Source: a virus
Direction: 5' to 3' (one strand)
Length of the DNA stretch: 37,618 bases
Virus record (IMG/VR): IMGVR_UViG_3300041964_000171
Location: 1 to 37,618 of that record
Both the position numbers and the translations under genes were made by a program. Under the pieces are notes generated by a model. It worked only from the letters and a program-made list of their open reading frames with translations, made no database searches and was not told where the DNA came from. This document shows positions 7,801 to 16,411 of this stretch, piece by piece. The first letter of the stretch is position 1, and each line of letters opens with the position of its first letter.

Positions 7801-7950
7801 CGTACTCCTCGCGCGCCCTGTCTGAGCGGTTTGTGTCCTCCGGGCGGCTAGAGCCGATCGCCGCAATCAGCCTGCCGTTCTCGCTCTCCACCACGACGGC
7901 CGCGCTGCTTCGAGTTCGCCGCCTCAGGGTCTCGGGCGGAGCTCTAGGAT
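7778..7950 (-). pseudogene. Possible remnant of an immunity-like gene
   Basis: A minus-strand frame contains PETLRRRTRSSAAVVVESE followed by NGRLIAAIGSSRP, resembling the C-terminal end (ETLISAIGF) of the immunity-like protein at 6977. The N-terminal two thirds are missing or unrecognisable. The similarity is short, so the call is tentative. Confidence 0.3.
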
Positions 7951-8011
7951 GAGTCTGGTACGTTTGAGTGACGCGGCTGCGGCCGGTGCAGGCAGGGGAG
8001 CTTGTCCACAT

Positions 8012-8026
8012 GTTCTGGTTGTGTTC
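8012..8026 (+). promoter_or_regulatory. LexA (SOS) box, alphaproteobacterial type
   Basis: GTTC-TGGTTGT-GTTC, a perfect GTTC-N7-GTTC repeat. It overlaps a promoter with -35-like TTGTCC (8002-8007) and -10-like TCTAGT (8025-8030) at 17-base spacing, 33 bases before the ATG at 8060. The promoter segment is about 80% identical to that at 6363-6391, so the two probably derive from one another. Confidence 0.82.
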
Positions 8027-8059
8027 TAGTTCATCAGACGCGCTGAAGGACACACCAGG

Positions 8060-8710
8060 ATGCCGATCAACCGCCCTTCAGGCTCGTTTTCCGCCCTGCT
8101 CCCGCTGGCCGCGGCCCTTGTTCTCGGGGCGTGCGACGCGGACGGTCGGGCTGGAACGGCCGCCTCCAAAACGCCGACGAAGGCCGCGCCCGAGTCCGTG
8201 GTCATCCCGCCATTGCCCGAGAAGTTCGACTCCACCGGGTGCTATTTTCACGGCGCGACCTACCGTCCGCACCCGGATTTGGTTGGAGACGATCAGCCGC
8301 TCACTTACCTCCTCAGAACCGAGCGCCTCGACAATAAGGGCTCCTTCTATGAGGCCGGACTGGTGTTCGAAGCTCGGGACAGACGGTCCGGCGCCTTGGT
8401 CACCACTCTGACAATGGTTCACACCACGAGCATGGGAATCTCCCTGCACGGCGCGCATACGGAGAATGGGGCCCTGCGTGCCGAGGTTCTGCACCTCAAC
8501 CGAGACCTGGGAGTTGCGGCGGACGGAGACGTCCCCGAGCTTGAACTTCCCGCTCCGTACGCTCTTGAATTCGCGAACCTGCACCGTGAGCTCTACTACC
8601 GCCACGGTCGCTGGGAGGATCTGGGCGACGCGGTCACCTACGACACGCCTGCAAAGGTGAAGCCGGATTTCCGCAATCGGTGGGTGCTGCAAAGCTGCGG
8701 CGCGCGGTGA
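8060..8710 (+). CDS. SOS-controlled lipoprotein, unknown family
   Basis: 216 residues with an N-terminal lipoprotein signal (basic MPINRP, hydrophobic ALLPLAAALVLGAC, lipobox LGAC with Cys near residue 25), then a Thr/Ala linker and a globular domain with two Cys near its ends (TGCYFHG and LQSCGAR). Start ATG 8060 has GAAGGA 9 bases upstream. No family recognised. It is convergent with the SleB-type hydrolase gene (58-base gap) and driven by a perfect LexA-box promoter. Being exported, SOS-induced and next to a peptidoglycan hydrolase, it could be a periplasmic antagonist or accessory of that enzyme (inference). Confidence 0.75.
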   Translation: MPINRPSGSFSALLPLAAALVLGACDADGRAGTAASKTPTKAAPESVVIPPLPEKFDSTGCYFHGATYRPHPDLVGDDQPLTYLLRTERLDNKGSFYEAGLVFEARDRRSGALVTTLTMVHTTSMGISLHGAHTENGALRAEVLHLNRDLGVAADGDVPELELPAPYALEFANLHRELYYRHGRWEDLGDAVTYDTPAKVKPDFRNRWVLQSCGAR

Positions 8711-8768
8711 AGGCCACGCGAGCGGGTGCAGCCCGGTTCAGGAAGGCTTGAGACGTGACAGCCTGTTG

Positions 8769-10237
8769 TCAGGGCACGCCCTTGAAGAAGACGTGCCCGC
8801 CGATAGTTTTGATCGGTTCCTTATCGATTGCCCATTCGGGCACCGGTCTGTGCTTAGGCATCGCCTTCGGAGCATAATAGTGGCGGGAACCGGCGGTCGG
8901 ATCTTCGATCTCCCCGTTCAGCACAGCGAGGGCCACGGCGCGTGCGGTCCTATAATCCTCCGGCTTGACCGGGGCGTAGATGCCGCTGAATTGATCCGGA
9001 TCGTAGATCACGCCGTGAAGGCTCTTCTGGCGCCGATACCCTGTCTTCAAGCGGTTCATCGCGACGTGCGCGACCGCCGCCATGCCGAGCTGTCCCTCTC
9101 CGCGGGCCTCGGTGGCGATCATGCGTGTCATCGCATCGACATCGGCCTCGCTGTACGCCTTCGGATACGGCCGTTGGGCCGTCGCCGCTGGTTTCTCGGC
9201 GTCAGGCTGAACGGGTCGGGCCGGCGTGGGCGCCTGGCCGGGTGTGGCTTGCTTCTGGGCAGCGGGCCCCACCTCTCGAGGTCCAGCCATGACGGCGCCC
9301 GTCGCGAAACCTCCTCTGGCGCCGGTGGCGCCGGGCTCGCGGGATCCGCGGCCTGGGTCGTGCTGAGCAGACGCCAGCAGGAGCCGAGCGCCCGACATTC
9401 CTCCCGGTTCGGGCCATGCGTCCGCCGGATCATTCCCGCGCGGATCACTCGCCTGCGCCATGAACCCCAGCGGGTCCGCGGCGAGACCTTGCCGGCCCGC
9501 CGCCATCCCCGCATCGAGTGAGGCCGGCAGAGGCCTGCCGAGGCCCAGCGCCGGCGCCGGCGCATAGCCCGTCGGCGACAGGAACGCCGGCGGCTGGTCC
9601 GGCCCGCCGCTCGCCAGATACCGGTAAGCGCCGGGCGCGCCGCCTTGAAGGCCGCCGCCGCTTCCGGCCGGCGCCGGCGGGGACAGGCCCGCGGAAGGCG
9701 CGCCGGCCGCCCCGGCGCGACGGAACCCCTGGATCAGGGCGGCCTCAAGCGCGCCCGGGTGGCCGCCGACCTGGGCGGCTCCAGATCGCACCGGCGCCGC
9801 CGGCGGCGGGGCCCCGGGGCGCTCCCCGGAAAGGCTGGGCGCCGGCGCCGTCTCGTCGTCCTCGTCGCGGTAGTTAGGGCGCGCCTGCTGCAGTTGCTGG
9901 TTCAGCGCCGCGCGCGTGCCGGCCGTGTCGATCCCGGCGGTGTCGGCCTCGGCCATGGCGGCCACATAGTCCGGGGCCAGGGCGGGGCGCAGCTTCGGGG
10001 AGCCGTCGCGGTTGTAGCCCGCGACCTGCATGTGGACGCCCAGGCCCTTCAGCCGGTCGCGCAGCCGCGCCCCCTCGCTCACCTTCTCCTGATCGGCGTC
10101 GCGCTCCTGGCGCCGGGCGTGGACGCCGAGCGCGGAAGCGGCCGCGTTCCTGTCGCCGCCCAGCGACATGAGGGCCGCCGCCAGCGCCAGCCGGCTCGGT
10201 CGTCCAGGCCGAAACGGCCGCGGGGTTCTTGCGCCAT
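8769..10237 (-). CDS. Virion-type effector with SleB cell-wall hydrolase C-terminus (one frameshift)
   Basis: About 490 residues. The protein begins MAQEPRGRFGLDDR at ATG 10237, one base after the stop of the upstream chaperone-like gene. A single missing G near 10195 (CGGCTCGG; the duplicate at 12030 has CGGCTGCGG) breaks the frame, which then runs open to 8769. Domains: helical Ala/Arg/Asp-rich trunk (~1-130), long Pro/Gly/Ala-rich linker (~130-340), and a C-terminal SleB/hydrolase_2 domain (~345-480) with MIATEARGEGQLGMAAVAHVAMNR, whose Glu in ARGE is the expected catalytic residue, and SRHYYAP. It would cut peptidoglycan. No signal peptide. The trunk is nearly identical to that of the gene at 10938-12081, whose C-terminus is unrelated. 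Confidence 0.8.
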
Positions 10238-10238
10238 G

Positions 10239-10559
10239 TCAGTTCAGCCTCCCATAGATGACGTGGAGGACGCCGCCGATATCGACCACGGCGTCGGGGT
10301 CGCTCTTCAGTATTCGCTGGGCCATCACGCCCCGGAACCTGCCTTCGGGGAAGCCCAGGCCGGGCCTGTAGTCGAAGTCGAAGATCTCGCGGCCTTTCGG
10401 GTCGACGCCCACGAACGCGACGTTCTCCTTGATCCGCTCGTCGGAGCCTGAGGCGCCATAGTAGGCCCCCGCCGCCTGGCCGCCGGCCGCGATCAGCTGG
10501 CCGATGCGGTCGGGTCCCGGCGCGACCGCCGTCTGGTTTCCGGTCGTGGTGGTGTTCAC
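10239..10559 (-). CDS. Stand-alone S74-like (endosialidase chaperone) domain protein
   Basis: 106 residues. After a short low-complexity N-terminus, residues ~42-106 match the tail-spike intramolecular chaperone pattern (peptidase S74): GSDERIKENV, FDFDYRPG, and the hallmark RGVMAQ. In tail fibres this domain assists trimer folding and then cleaves itself off at the Ser of S-D-x-R. Here there is no fibre part, so the protein may chaperone another virion protein in trans or be a relic. It sits directly upstream of the SleB effector (1-base gap). Its last ~35 codons are duplicated in front of the other trunk-sharing gene (12083-12189). Confidence 0.65.
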   Translation of the reverse strand: MNTTTTGNQTAVAPGPDRIGQLIAAGGQAAGAYYGASGSDERIKENVAFVGVDPKGREIFDFDYRPGLGFPEGRFRGVMAQRILKSDPDAVVDIGGVLHVIYGRLN

Positions 10560-10569
10560 GACCGCGGGC

Positions 10570-10690
10570 AGCGATCGTTGAGATCAGCGTCTCGTTGTCG
10601 TCCTCCTCCGGCCCAGCTCCAGACGCTATGAAGCGCTCGCACGGTATGCTGCAGGGCTTCCCGTACGAAGGGGGTCGGCTGCGAGAGGCG
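10570..10690 (-). pseudogene. 3' fragment of the immunity-like gene family
   Basis: The DNA matches the last ~100 bases of the immunity-like gene at 6977 (shared blocks such as GAGATCAGCGTCTCGTTGTC and ATGCTGCAGGGCTT) with substitutions and small gaps. Only the C-terminal third is present and there is no start. It is a relic lying between the toxin/membrane-protein pair and the S74-like gene, supporting repeated shuffling of this region. Confidence 0.6.
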
Positions 10691-10758
10691 GCTGTCGCCG
10701 GACCGTCCCCGCTGTCGCTCGCGCATCAACGCGCGAGGCGTATAGCGCCAATCGGGCC

Positions 10759-10941
10759 CTATCGGCGCCCTTTGCAGGCGAACTCAGACCAGCGCCAAAC
10801 CCCGCCGTCGTCGTAGCAGTCATCGACGACGAGAAAGTCAAACGAGAGATAGCCAAGGAGCACCGTCACGAGGGCCAATACTGTCCAGCGCTTGCGGATT
10901 CTCCCGCGCCCTTTGCCGCCCGGATGAGGGTCGTCTCTCAT
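10759..10941 (-). CDS. Small one-helix membrane protein, candidate immunity protein
   Basis: 60 residues: basic N-terminus, one membrane segment (about 21-40, TVLALVTVLLGYLSFDFLVV), then a short tail DDCYDDGGVWRWSEFACKG. The C-x-D-x-GG-x-W-(x)n-C tail is, from memory, frequent in tiny membrane proteins next to effector genes. The ATG overlaps the stop of the upstream KYFHC-domain gene (ATGA) and has AAGGAG 3 bases before it, so production is coupled to the putative toxin. That arrangement is typical of an immunity gene; the function is inferred, not shown. Confidence 0.6.
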   Translation of the reverse strand: MRDDPHPGGKGRGRIRKRWTVLALVTVLLGYLSFDFLVVDDCYDDGGVWRWSEFACKGRR

Positions 10942-12081
10942 CTTCTCCTTCGCCTTTCCGGCTCGCGAGGGCTGCCCAGTCCGAAACGCGGAGGTAGTGC
11001 AGCTGGTTTCAGGTTCGAACACGCGTGTTCGCAACTCTGAAAGGAAGCATGCCCTGGAGCTTCACGACCCTGCTGGTTCGCGGCTTGATCCTGGGCTGAA
11101 TCTGCTTTGGAGTCACCGGTCGCGCGGTCGACCGACTCGCGCAGGTTTGAGAGGCCTGCCGCGATTGCTTTACCTGCCGGTCCACGTGCGGAGGCTTGGC
11201 AATTCGCCTTACAGTGGAAGTACTTGTCCGCCCCAATCGTGTCTGCTTCGCGCATCTCACGGAAATCGCAGAGGAAGTCTCCGAATGCGCCTAAACCGTC
11301 TCTCGCCGCAGGTCGCCCCTGGAGGGCTGAACCTGGCCGCGAGCGGTCATGCGGGCCGGCTCGACTTCCCTCCCTTATAGCGTCGGCCGTGGCGACGCCG
11401 CCGCGGGACGCTCCCTCGCCGAGGCCACCTCTTGGCAAGTGTATCGGGTCCGATTTGGCGGACATCAGAGCGACCCGAGCGCCTGACATCCCTCCAGGCC
11501 CGGACCGTGCGTCCGCCGGATCATCCGCGTACGGATCCCCCCGCCTGCGCCATGGCCGACAGCGGGTCGGCGGCGAGAACTGGCCGACCCACCGCCATCC
11601 CGGCATCGCGCGAGGCCGGCGGGGTCCCGCGGAAGTCGAACACCGGCGGCGGGGCCCCGGGGCGCTCCCCGGAAAGGCTGGGCGCCGGCGCCGTCTCGTC
11701 GTCCTCGTCGCGGTAGTTAGGGCGCGCCTGCTGCAGTTGCTGGTTCAGCGCCGCGCGCGTGCCGGCCGTGTCGATCCCGGCGGTGTCGGCCTCGGCCATG
11801 GCGGCCACATAGTCCGGGGCCAGGGCGGGGCGCAGCTTCGGGGAGCCGTCGCGGTTGTAGCCCGCGACCTGCATGTGGACGCCCAGGCCCTTCAGCCGGT
11901 CGCGCAGCCGCGCCACCTCCGTGACCTTCTCCTGCTCGGCGTCGCGCTCCCGGCGACGGGCGTCGACGCCCAGCGCGGAAGCGGCCGCGTTCCTGTCGCC
12001 GCCCAGCGACATGAGGGCCGCCGCCAGCGCCAGCCGGCTGCGGTCGTCCAGGCCGAAACGGCCGCGAGGCTCTTGCGCCAT
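10938..12081 (-). CDS. Trunk-sharing effector with KYFHC/ANC putative toxin C-terminus (frameshifted)
   Basis: Starts MAQEPRGRFGLDDR at ATG 12081. The first ~145 residues are nearly identical to those of the SleB effector (8769-10237). A shorter Pro/Gly linker follows, with the shared motif DPADA...GGMSGAR; an indel near 11540 moves the reading to the frame that ends at 10938. The C-terminal ~100 residues differ completely: ADKYFHCKANCQAS, GKAIAAGLSNLRESVD, DQDQAAN-like QDQAANQQGR, and a Cys-containing end with LPPRF. I associate this pattern with C-terminal domains of Rhs/polymorphic toxins; the activity is unknown to me. The stop overlaps a 60-aa membrane-protein gene. Confidence 0.65.
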
Positions 12082-12082
12082 G

Positions 12083-12189
12083 GTCAGTTCAGCCTCTCAT
12101 AGATGACGTGGAGGACGCCCGCCGATATCGACGACGGCGTCGGGGTCGCTCTTCAGTATTCGCTGGGGCGATCACGCCCCGGAACCTGC
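12083..12189 (-). pseudogene. 3' fragment of the S74-like gene
   Basis: A near-identical copy of the last ~35 codons of the gene at 10239 (reading VMAQ... to VIYERLN), with small indels. It breaks off exactly at ...CGGAACCTGCC, after which the sequence switches to a copy of the 3' end of the SOS gene at 6417. It marks the right end of the ~540-bp trunk duplication. Confidence 0.7.
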
Positions 12190-12286
12190 CCAGCTCGCTT
12201 CGAGCGCCGTCGGAAAGGAGCTGGTCACGACCAAGTTCGAGCGGCCAAAGGCGCGAGCCTTCGAACTGAGCTCGCGGCTCCGAGGC
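12190..12286 (+). pseudogene. 3' fragment of the SOS-controlled gene at 6417
   Basis: Aligns with 6861-6954: CAGCTCGCTT, AAGTTCGA, AAAGGCGCGAGCC and GAACT-AGCTC are shared, with indels and a lost stop. It is the start of a ~460-bp segmental duplication (12190-12650 versus 6861-7324) that also brings a second copy of the immunity-like gene. Confidence 0.6.
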
Positions 12287-12303
12287 GGCGGAGGCCGCTC
12301 GCC

Positions 12304-12650
12304 TCAGCGGTCAAAGCCGATCGCCGAGATCAGCGTCTCGTTGTCGTCCTCCGCCGATACCCAGGTCCTCTTCCGGACGCCATGAAGCGCTCGCAACGAA
12401 TGCTGCAGGGCTCTCCGGACGAAGGTGGGATCGGGAGGGAGCGTTTCATCGTCGGTCAACCACACGGCGCGCCATCGGTGTGCACTCGGAGGCTTAAGCC
12501 CGACGCGGTGATCGCCCGAAGGCGTAGCGGGTCGACGTCGTTCGGCTCGATGCCGCGACACGCGTGAGCCCTGCTCCTGTATATCGCGACGTCGCCCGGC
12601 TCCTCCGGCCGGATGTTGTCGTTCAGGAGGACGATCTCCTCCATGTTCAT
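12304..12650 (-). pseudogene. Immunity-like gene, second copy with one frameshift
   Basis: The same protein as the intact copy at 6977-7324 (MNMEEIVLLNDNIRPEEPGDV... to ...ETLISAIGFDR) with scattered substitutions. One C is missing in GCGCGCC-ATCGG near 12470 (the intact copy has GCGCGCCCATCGG), splitting the frame. Similarity stops immediately upstream of the start codon, so the good Shine-Dalgarno of copy one is not present. Either an orphan immunity gene in decay or a sequencing error at a C run. Confidence 0.75.
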
Positions 12651-12732
12651 TGGTGCCTGGAACCCTGATCCGCGCGGCGCTCAGCCGGTCGCAGCTCTGA
12701 TGACGGTCGGCCGCCGGCAGGGGCGGCCCTCT

Positions 12733-13128
12733 CTAGCGCGGGCGGTCGCCCAACACGGCCGCCGCCCGGCGGATCAGAGCGGACAAGGCGGCTGCGGGGC
12801 TCCACCGTCCGCCGGCCGCCCAGGGATCGCCACGCCGTCCGCCGCCCGCTCCTGCCGAGGAGCGGACGGACTGGAGCTCAGGCCACCATTGCTCGGCCCC
12901 CTTCGGGTACCAGACGCCACGCTGGAAATGATTGCCCAGGTTGGGAGCGACATGGTTCTGCTCCAGGTCATGCATGTCTTCGATCAGCTTGACCTGATCG
13001 ACCTCCACCTCTGCCCCGAACACAGCAGAGAATATCTCGCGGGCGTCGGCTTCGGAGTAGGCGGTGATCCCCACGCCCAGCCCAATCCCAAGCCCTGGCG
13101 GCATTGTCGTGAACCAGTAGCGATTCAT
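12733..13128 (-). CDS. Immunity-like protein paired with the nucleotidyltransferase-like toxin
   Basis: 131 residues. The first ~85 look native: MNRYWFTTMPP, GLGVGITAYSEADAREIFSA, IEDMHDLEQNHVAPNLGN, QRGVWYPKG. The combination GVTAYS + DxNHVxPNxG + RGVW(F/Y)P is, from memory, a recurrent small-protein family found behind toxin genes. The C-terminal 45 residues are Ala/Gly/Arg-rich and may come from a frameshift in the GGGGG run near 12900. Its ATG overlaps the stop of the upstream toxin-bearing virion gene (ATGA), the arrangement expected for a toxin-immunity pair. Confidence 0.6.
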   Translation of the reverse strand: MNRYWFTTMPPGLGIGLGVGITAYSEADAREIFSAVFGAEVEVDQVKLIEDMHDLEQNHVAPNLGNHFQRGVWYPKGAEQWWPELQSVRSSAGAGGGRRGDPWAAGGRWSPAAALSALIRRAAAVLGDRPR

Positions 13129-14606
13129 CTCGGCGGCTTCACTCTCTCGGGCCGTCCATAAGGCCGGAATCTTAGCACAGGCCCGTAGCGCGTGTCCCCG
13201 CCACCCGGGATTATGCCATGGCTCGGGTCGATAGAGGGGAGTCGATGCTTAAACTTCTCGTACTCATGTCCGCTCGTAGCCGAAGCAGAATAGTCAATGT
13301 CGCTTCGCGTACCCGGGCCCTTGCCCACCGGTAGGCGGGTTCCGAGGCCGCGGCGTTCTCCGCTTGCGGCCGAGCCCACGACGTCGAGCGGTCGCCACAC
13401 CTCTCGAACCACCTCCTGGATAAGTCGGGCTTCGCGGTTCGTCAGATCACCAAACCCGGACGAGCCCGAGTCTGTGGCCGTTCTCCAGCCTAAGCCGGCC
13501 AAGGGCGGAGCGCCTGAAAGGCCCGCGCCGATGGCGGCGGAGGCTGCGGTCTGCGTCGGGCTGAAGCGGTCCAGCACGCCCGCGTCCAGGTCGGCGTTCT
13601 GGGCGACGACGTCGGCGCCCCCGTTCACGGCCGCCGAGCCCGCCATAGCGTCTCGCCGATGCGGGCGGCATGGGCCGACGGGCGCGGCACGCACGCCGGT
13701 GAAGCCGCGGCCGCGGGAATGCGGTTGATGGGTCGGCGCCGCGCCCGATGAACTGGCCTGCGAGGTGGCGGCGCCCGCGGCGGCCTTGCCGGCACGCGCC
13801 GCGGGCGCACGGTGGAACGGCTCATCGCTGAACTGCGCGCGTCGAAGTCACGTCGGGCGCGCTCGTTCTCCGCCCGTCGCTTCGTCCCTCTCTCGCCGCC
13901 TGAGAGGCCTTGGACCCCAGCGGCCACCGCTTCAAGCCCCAGGTCGACACACGTCGGCACGACCAGAGGGAGGCGTGACGGCCCTTTCGGGCTCCGGGTC
14001 CACGCGCTTGCGCCAAGCGCGGTTTCACGGGTTTGCGTCTGTGGAAGGCGTCTCGCGGTTTCGCGGAAGCGGTCGCCCAGGCGCGCTGGACCATGGGCGC
14101 CTCGTCGGCCCAGCCCGCCGCCGCCATGCCTACGACACGCGCTCCGAGCGCAGCCGAGCTGGTGCGGCCGGCGCTTCAGGCGCCCGCCACGCCCGCCCGT
14201 TCTCCACATAGTTCGCGGGACTGAAGCGAAGCGTCCGATACGGGCGTTCGGGCCCGCGTCAGGATCAGCGCCGAGCCGTCGGCCGCCGGACCATACGGTC
14301 GCTCCAGCTCGGATCGTCAGGGGGCGCAGCCGCGAGCCGGCACGCGGCGCGCGTCTCCAGCGTCCACCCGGGAACGCGGTGAGCGCCATCGCCGGCCCGG
14401 TTCGTCGTCCCAATCGCGCGTCGGGCGGGCTGGCGCTTCCACGATGCGAGGAGCGTAGACGTCTACGCCGTTTGTGGGCGCGGCCGCGGGCGCCCGCGCC
14501 AGGCTGACGGGCCAGGAAGCAGGGCAGCAAGGCCCGGTCTCCCGCGACAGACCACCGCCGGGCGAACGACCCTGGCTGAGAACGCAGAGGCGGGAGCGTT
14601 GTTCAT
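13125..14606 (-). pseudogene. Virion protein with nucleotidyltransferase-like toxin C-terminus (frameshifted)
   Basis: Begins at ATG 14606 (Shine-Dalgarno AGAGGTGAG) right after the internal virion protein gene. The N-terminal two thirds are read in several frames (PAAAPTNGVDVYAP, ENERARRDFDA and AGKAAAGAATSQASSSG are identifiable), so its exact sequence is unreliable. The last ~190 residues are open (13125-13694): VVAQNADLDAGVLDRFSP and then LTNREARLIQEVVREVWRPLD, VVGSAASGERRG, GKGPGTRSDIDY, LPSIDPSHGIIPG. The GSAA...SDID arrangement resembles the nucleotidyltransferase active site (GS...DxD), and the whole block resembles C-terminal domains of Rhs-like toxins. It is followed by an overlapping immunity-like gene. 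Confidence 0.6.
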
Positions 14607-14635
14607 GTCTCACCTCTTGGGCGTGCTCGCGGGTC

Positions 14636-16380
14636 TCACTTCTTGGTGCCAGCGGTGATGCCGAGGCTGGTTCCGGAAGACAGACTTGCCCCTTGTGTCG
14701 TGGCGATCACGTCCGCAGCAGGCCCAGGCTCTGGTTCAGCATTGCTGCATCAAAATCGGGTACTGCTGCTCTTCTGATGGGCCTGGAGCAGTGCGTGTCG
14801 TAGTAGGCCTGCGTGCTGAGCCTGCTCCGCGCCGCCCAGGCCCGCATGACCCGGCGTCGCCCAGCGCATTGGCGCGTTTTCGCTGGCGGCGAAGCCGCCG
14901 AGCTGCGCCGCGGCGCCCAGCCCGAGTTGCGCCCCCTGAATGCCCGCGCCCTGGTTGGCGATCCGGGCGCGGAGCTCGTCTCATCCGCGCCAGCCGAAGG
15001 TGTTGAGCGCGTCCTGGTCGCGGAAGCGCCGGTGTTCGTCTGCCGGTGTTGAACATCGAGGTCTCGGCCGAGAGCCGGCTGTGGTTGATCCCGGCCTCCT
15101 GCTCCATCTGCGCCTGGGTGCGCTTGAAGTCGTTCAGGCCAGCCGGTGTTTCGCCAGGTTGGTGGTGCGGCGGCTCGGCCTGGTTGGCCGTGTCGGCGGC
15201 GAGGCCGGCGTTCTGGTTTCCGCTCAGCACGCCCAGGTCCGCGCCCTGGTTGGCCAGGCCCGCTTGCAGCGCGCGAGCCTGCTCCGCCTGAGAGGCGCCG
15301 AGGGCCAGTTCCCAGCCGCGCGAGCGAGGTCGCCCGCCGTGCGTCCGTCGTGGTCTCCAGCGCGGCCCGATTTCGTCTCAGCCGTCACGCGATGTCGTTG
15401 CGCGAGCCGAACGCTCGCGTCGCGGCCCGCCGCGAGTCGTTTCTGAACTGCATGACACCGCGCCCGCGCTCGATGTCGCGACCAGCGCGTTCCTCACCAC
15501 CTCGTCTTCGAGGGGTTCTGGAACGCGCTGATCCCCGCCGCCGCGTCCGGCCGCCAGAACACGTCCCGAATGTCGCGCCGCGAGCTGCGCGCTGCGGTGA
15601 TCGCGCCGCCGTTCCGGGCCTGGGCGGGTGCGATCCAGCCTCGCTCCGCCGAAGCGGTCGAAAACCGGCCTGGGCGAGGTCGCCGCCCAGCAGCGCGGCG
15701 GCCCCGGTCGAGGCCGTCACCCGCTCCGGCCGATACCCGAGCAGCCCCTTGGCGGCGGCGATGGCGGCTCTGCAGCGTGCCGTAGCCCGCGCCGCGGCGG
15801 ATCGTAGTGAAGTCCTCGTCATAGGAGAGCTGGCGGGCATGCCGCGTAGCCGCCGCCGTTCTCGCTCAGGTCCGTGTTCACGGCGCCGACGACGAGGCCG
15901 CGGCCGTGAGCGGGAGCAAGCCGCGGCGCCGCCCGCGCCCGAGGCGGGGCCGGGAGCGCGTCATCGCCATGGCGTGGAAGGGCGTGGCGCGCCGAACGAC
16001 GGTTGACGCCCGTCTGGGCCGCGTCCTGTGCGGCGCGGGCTGGGGACAGGTTTTGCGCGCCGCGCCCAAGGGGGCGGGCCCTTCAGAGCAGCGGGACCTG
16101 TGGCGGCTGCGTCATGCGCGGCGTGGCCACGGCGGTTGGGCTGCCTGAGGCCGAGGCGTGGCGGTGACCCCGATCGCGCCAAGCGACATCGCCCGACCCT
16201 GCGTCTGGTGGGCAGAACCCGGCGACGCGCGGGGCCTGGACGGGACATAAGGCTTCTCGGCGATGGCCCGGGCGCGGTCGAAGCCGTAGCCCAGCCGCTC
16301 CTTCCCCAAAGGGTCGATCTCCTGGTTCGTCGACCCGGAGGTCTTGGAGTTCGTCTTCTCCGCGCTACGCCCACGCTCAT
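14636..16380 (-). pseudogene. Large internal virion (ejection-type) protein, many frameshifts
   Basis: Fragments in all three minus frames assemble into one ~580-residue protein. It begins MSVGVA at 16380 and continues with KTNSKTSGSTNQEIDPLGKE and RLGYGFDRARAIAEKPYVP. It then contains DEDFTTIRRGAGYGTLQ, AAAKGLLGYRPERV, the NPY..EVV-type helix, DIERGRGVMQFRNDSRRAATRAFGSRNDIA, NDFKRTQAQMEQEAGINHSRLSAE and a Gly-rich end SSGTSLGITAGTKK at 14636. Gln/Ala-rich helical proteins with this layout are internal or ejection proteins of short-tailed phages that enter the cell with the DNA. The dense indels make residue positions unreliable. Confidence 0.6.
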
Positions 16381-16411
16381 CTCAGGGCTCCTTCACTAAG
16401 GCGACATAGCT

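Noticed and set aside
11016-11031. Perfect 16-bp palindrome CGAACACGCGTGTTCG
   Set aside because: It lies within the coding region of the KYFHC-domain gene and its GTTC spacing does not fit a LexA box; an operator role is not supported.
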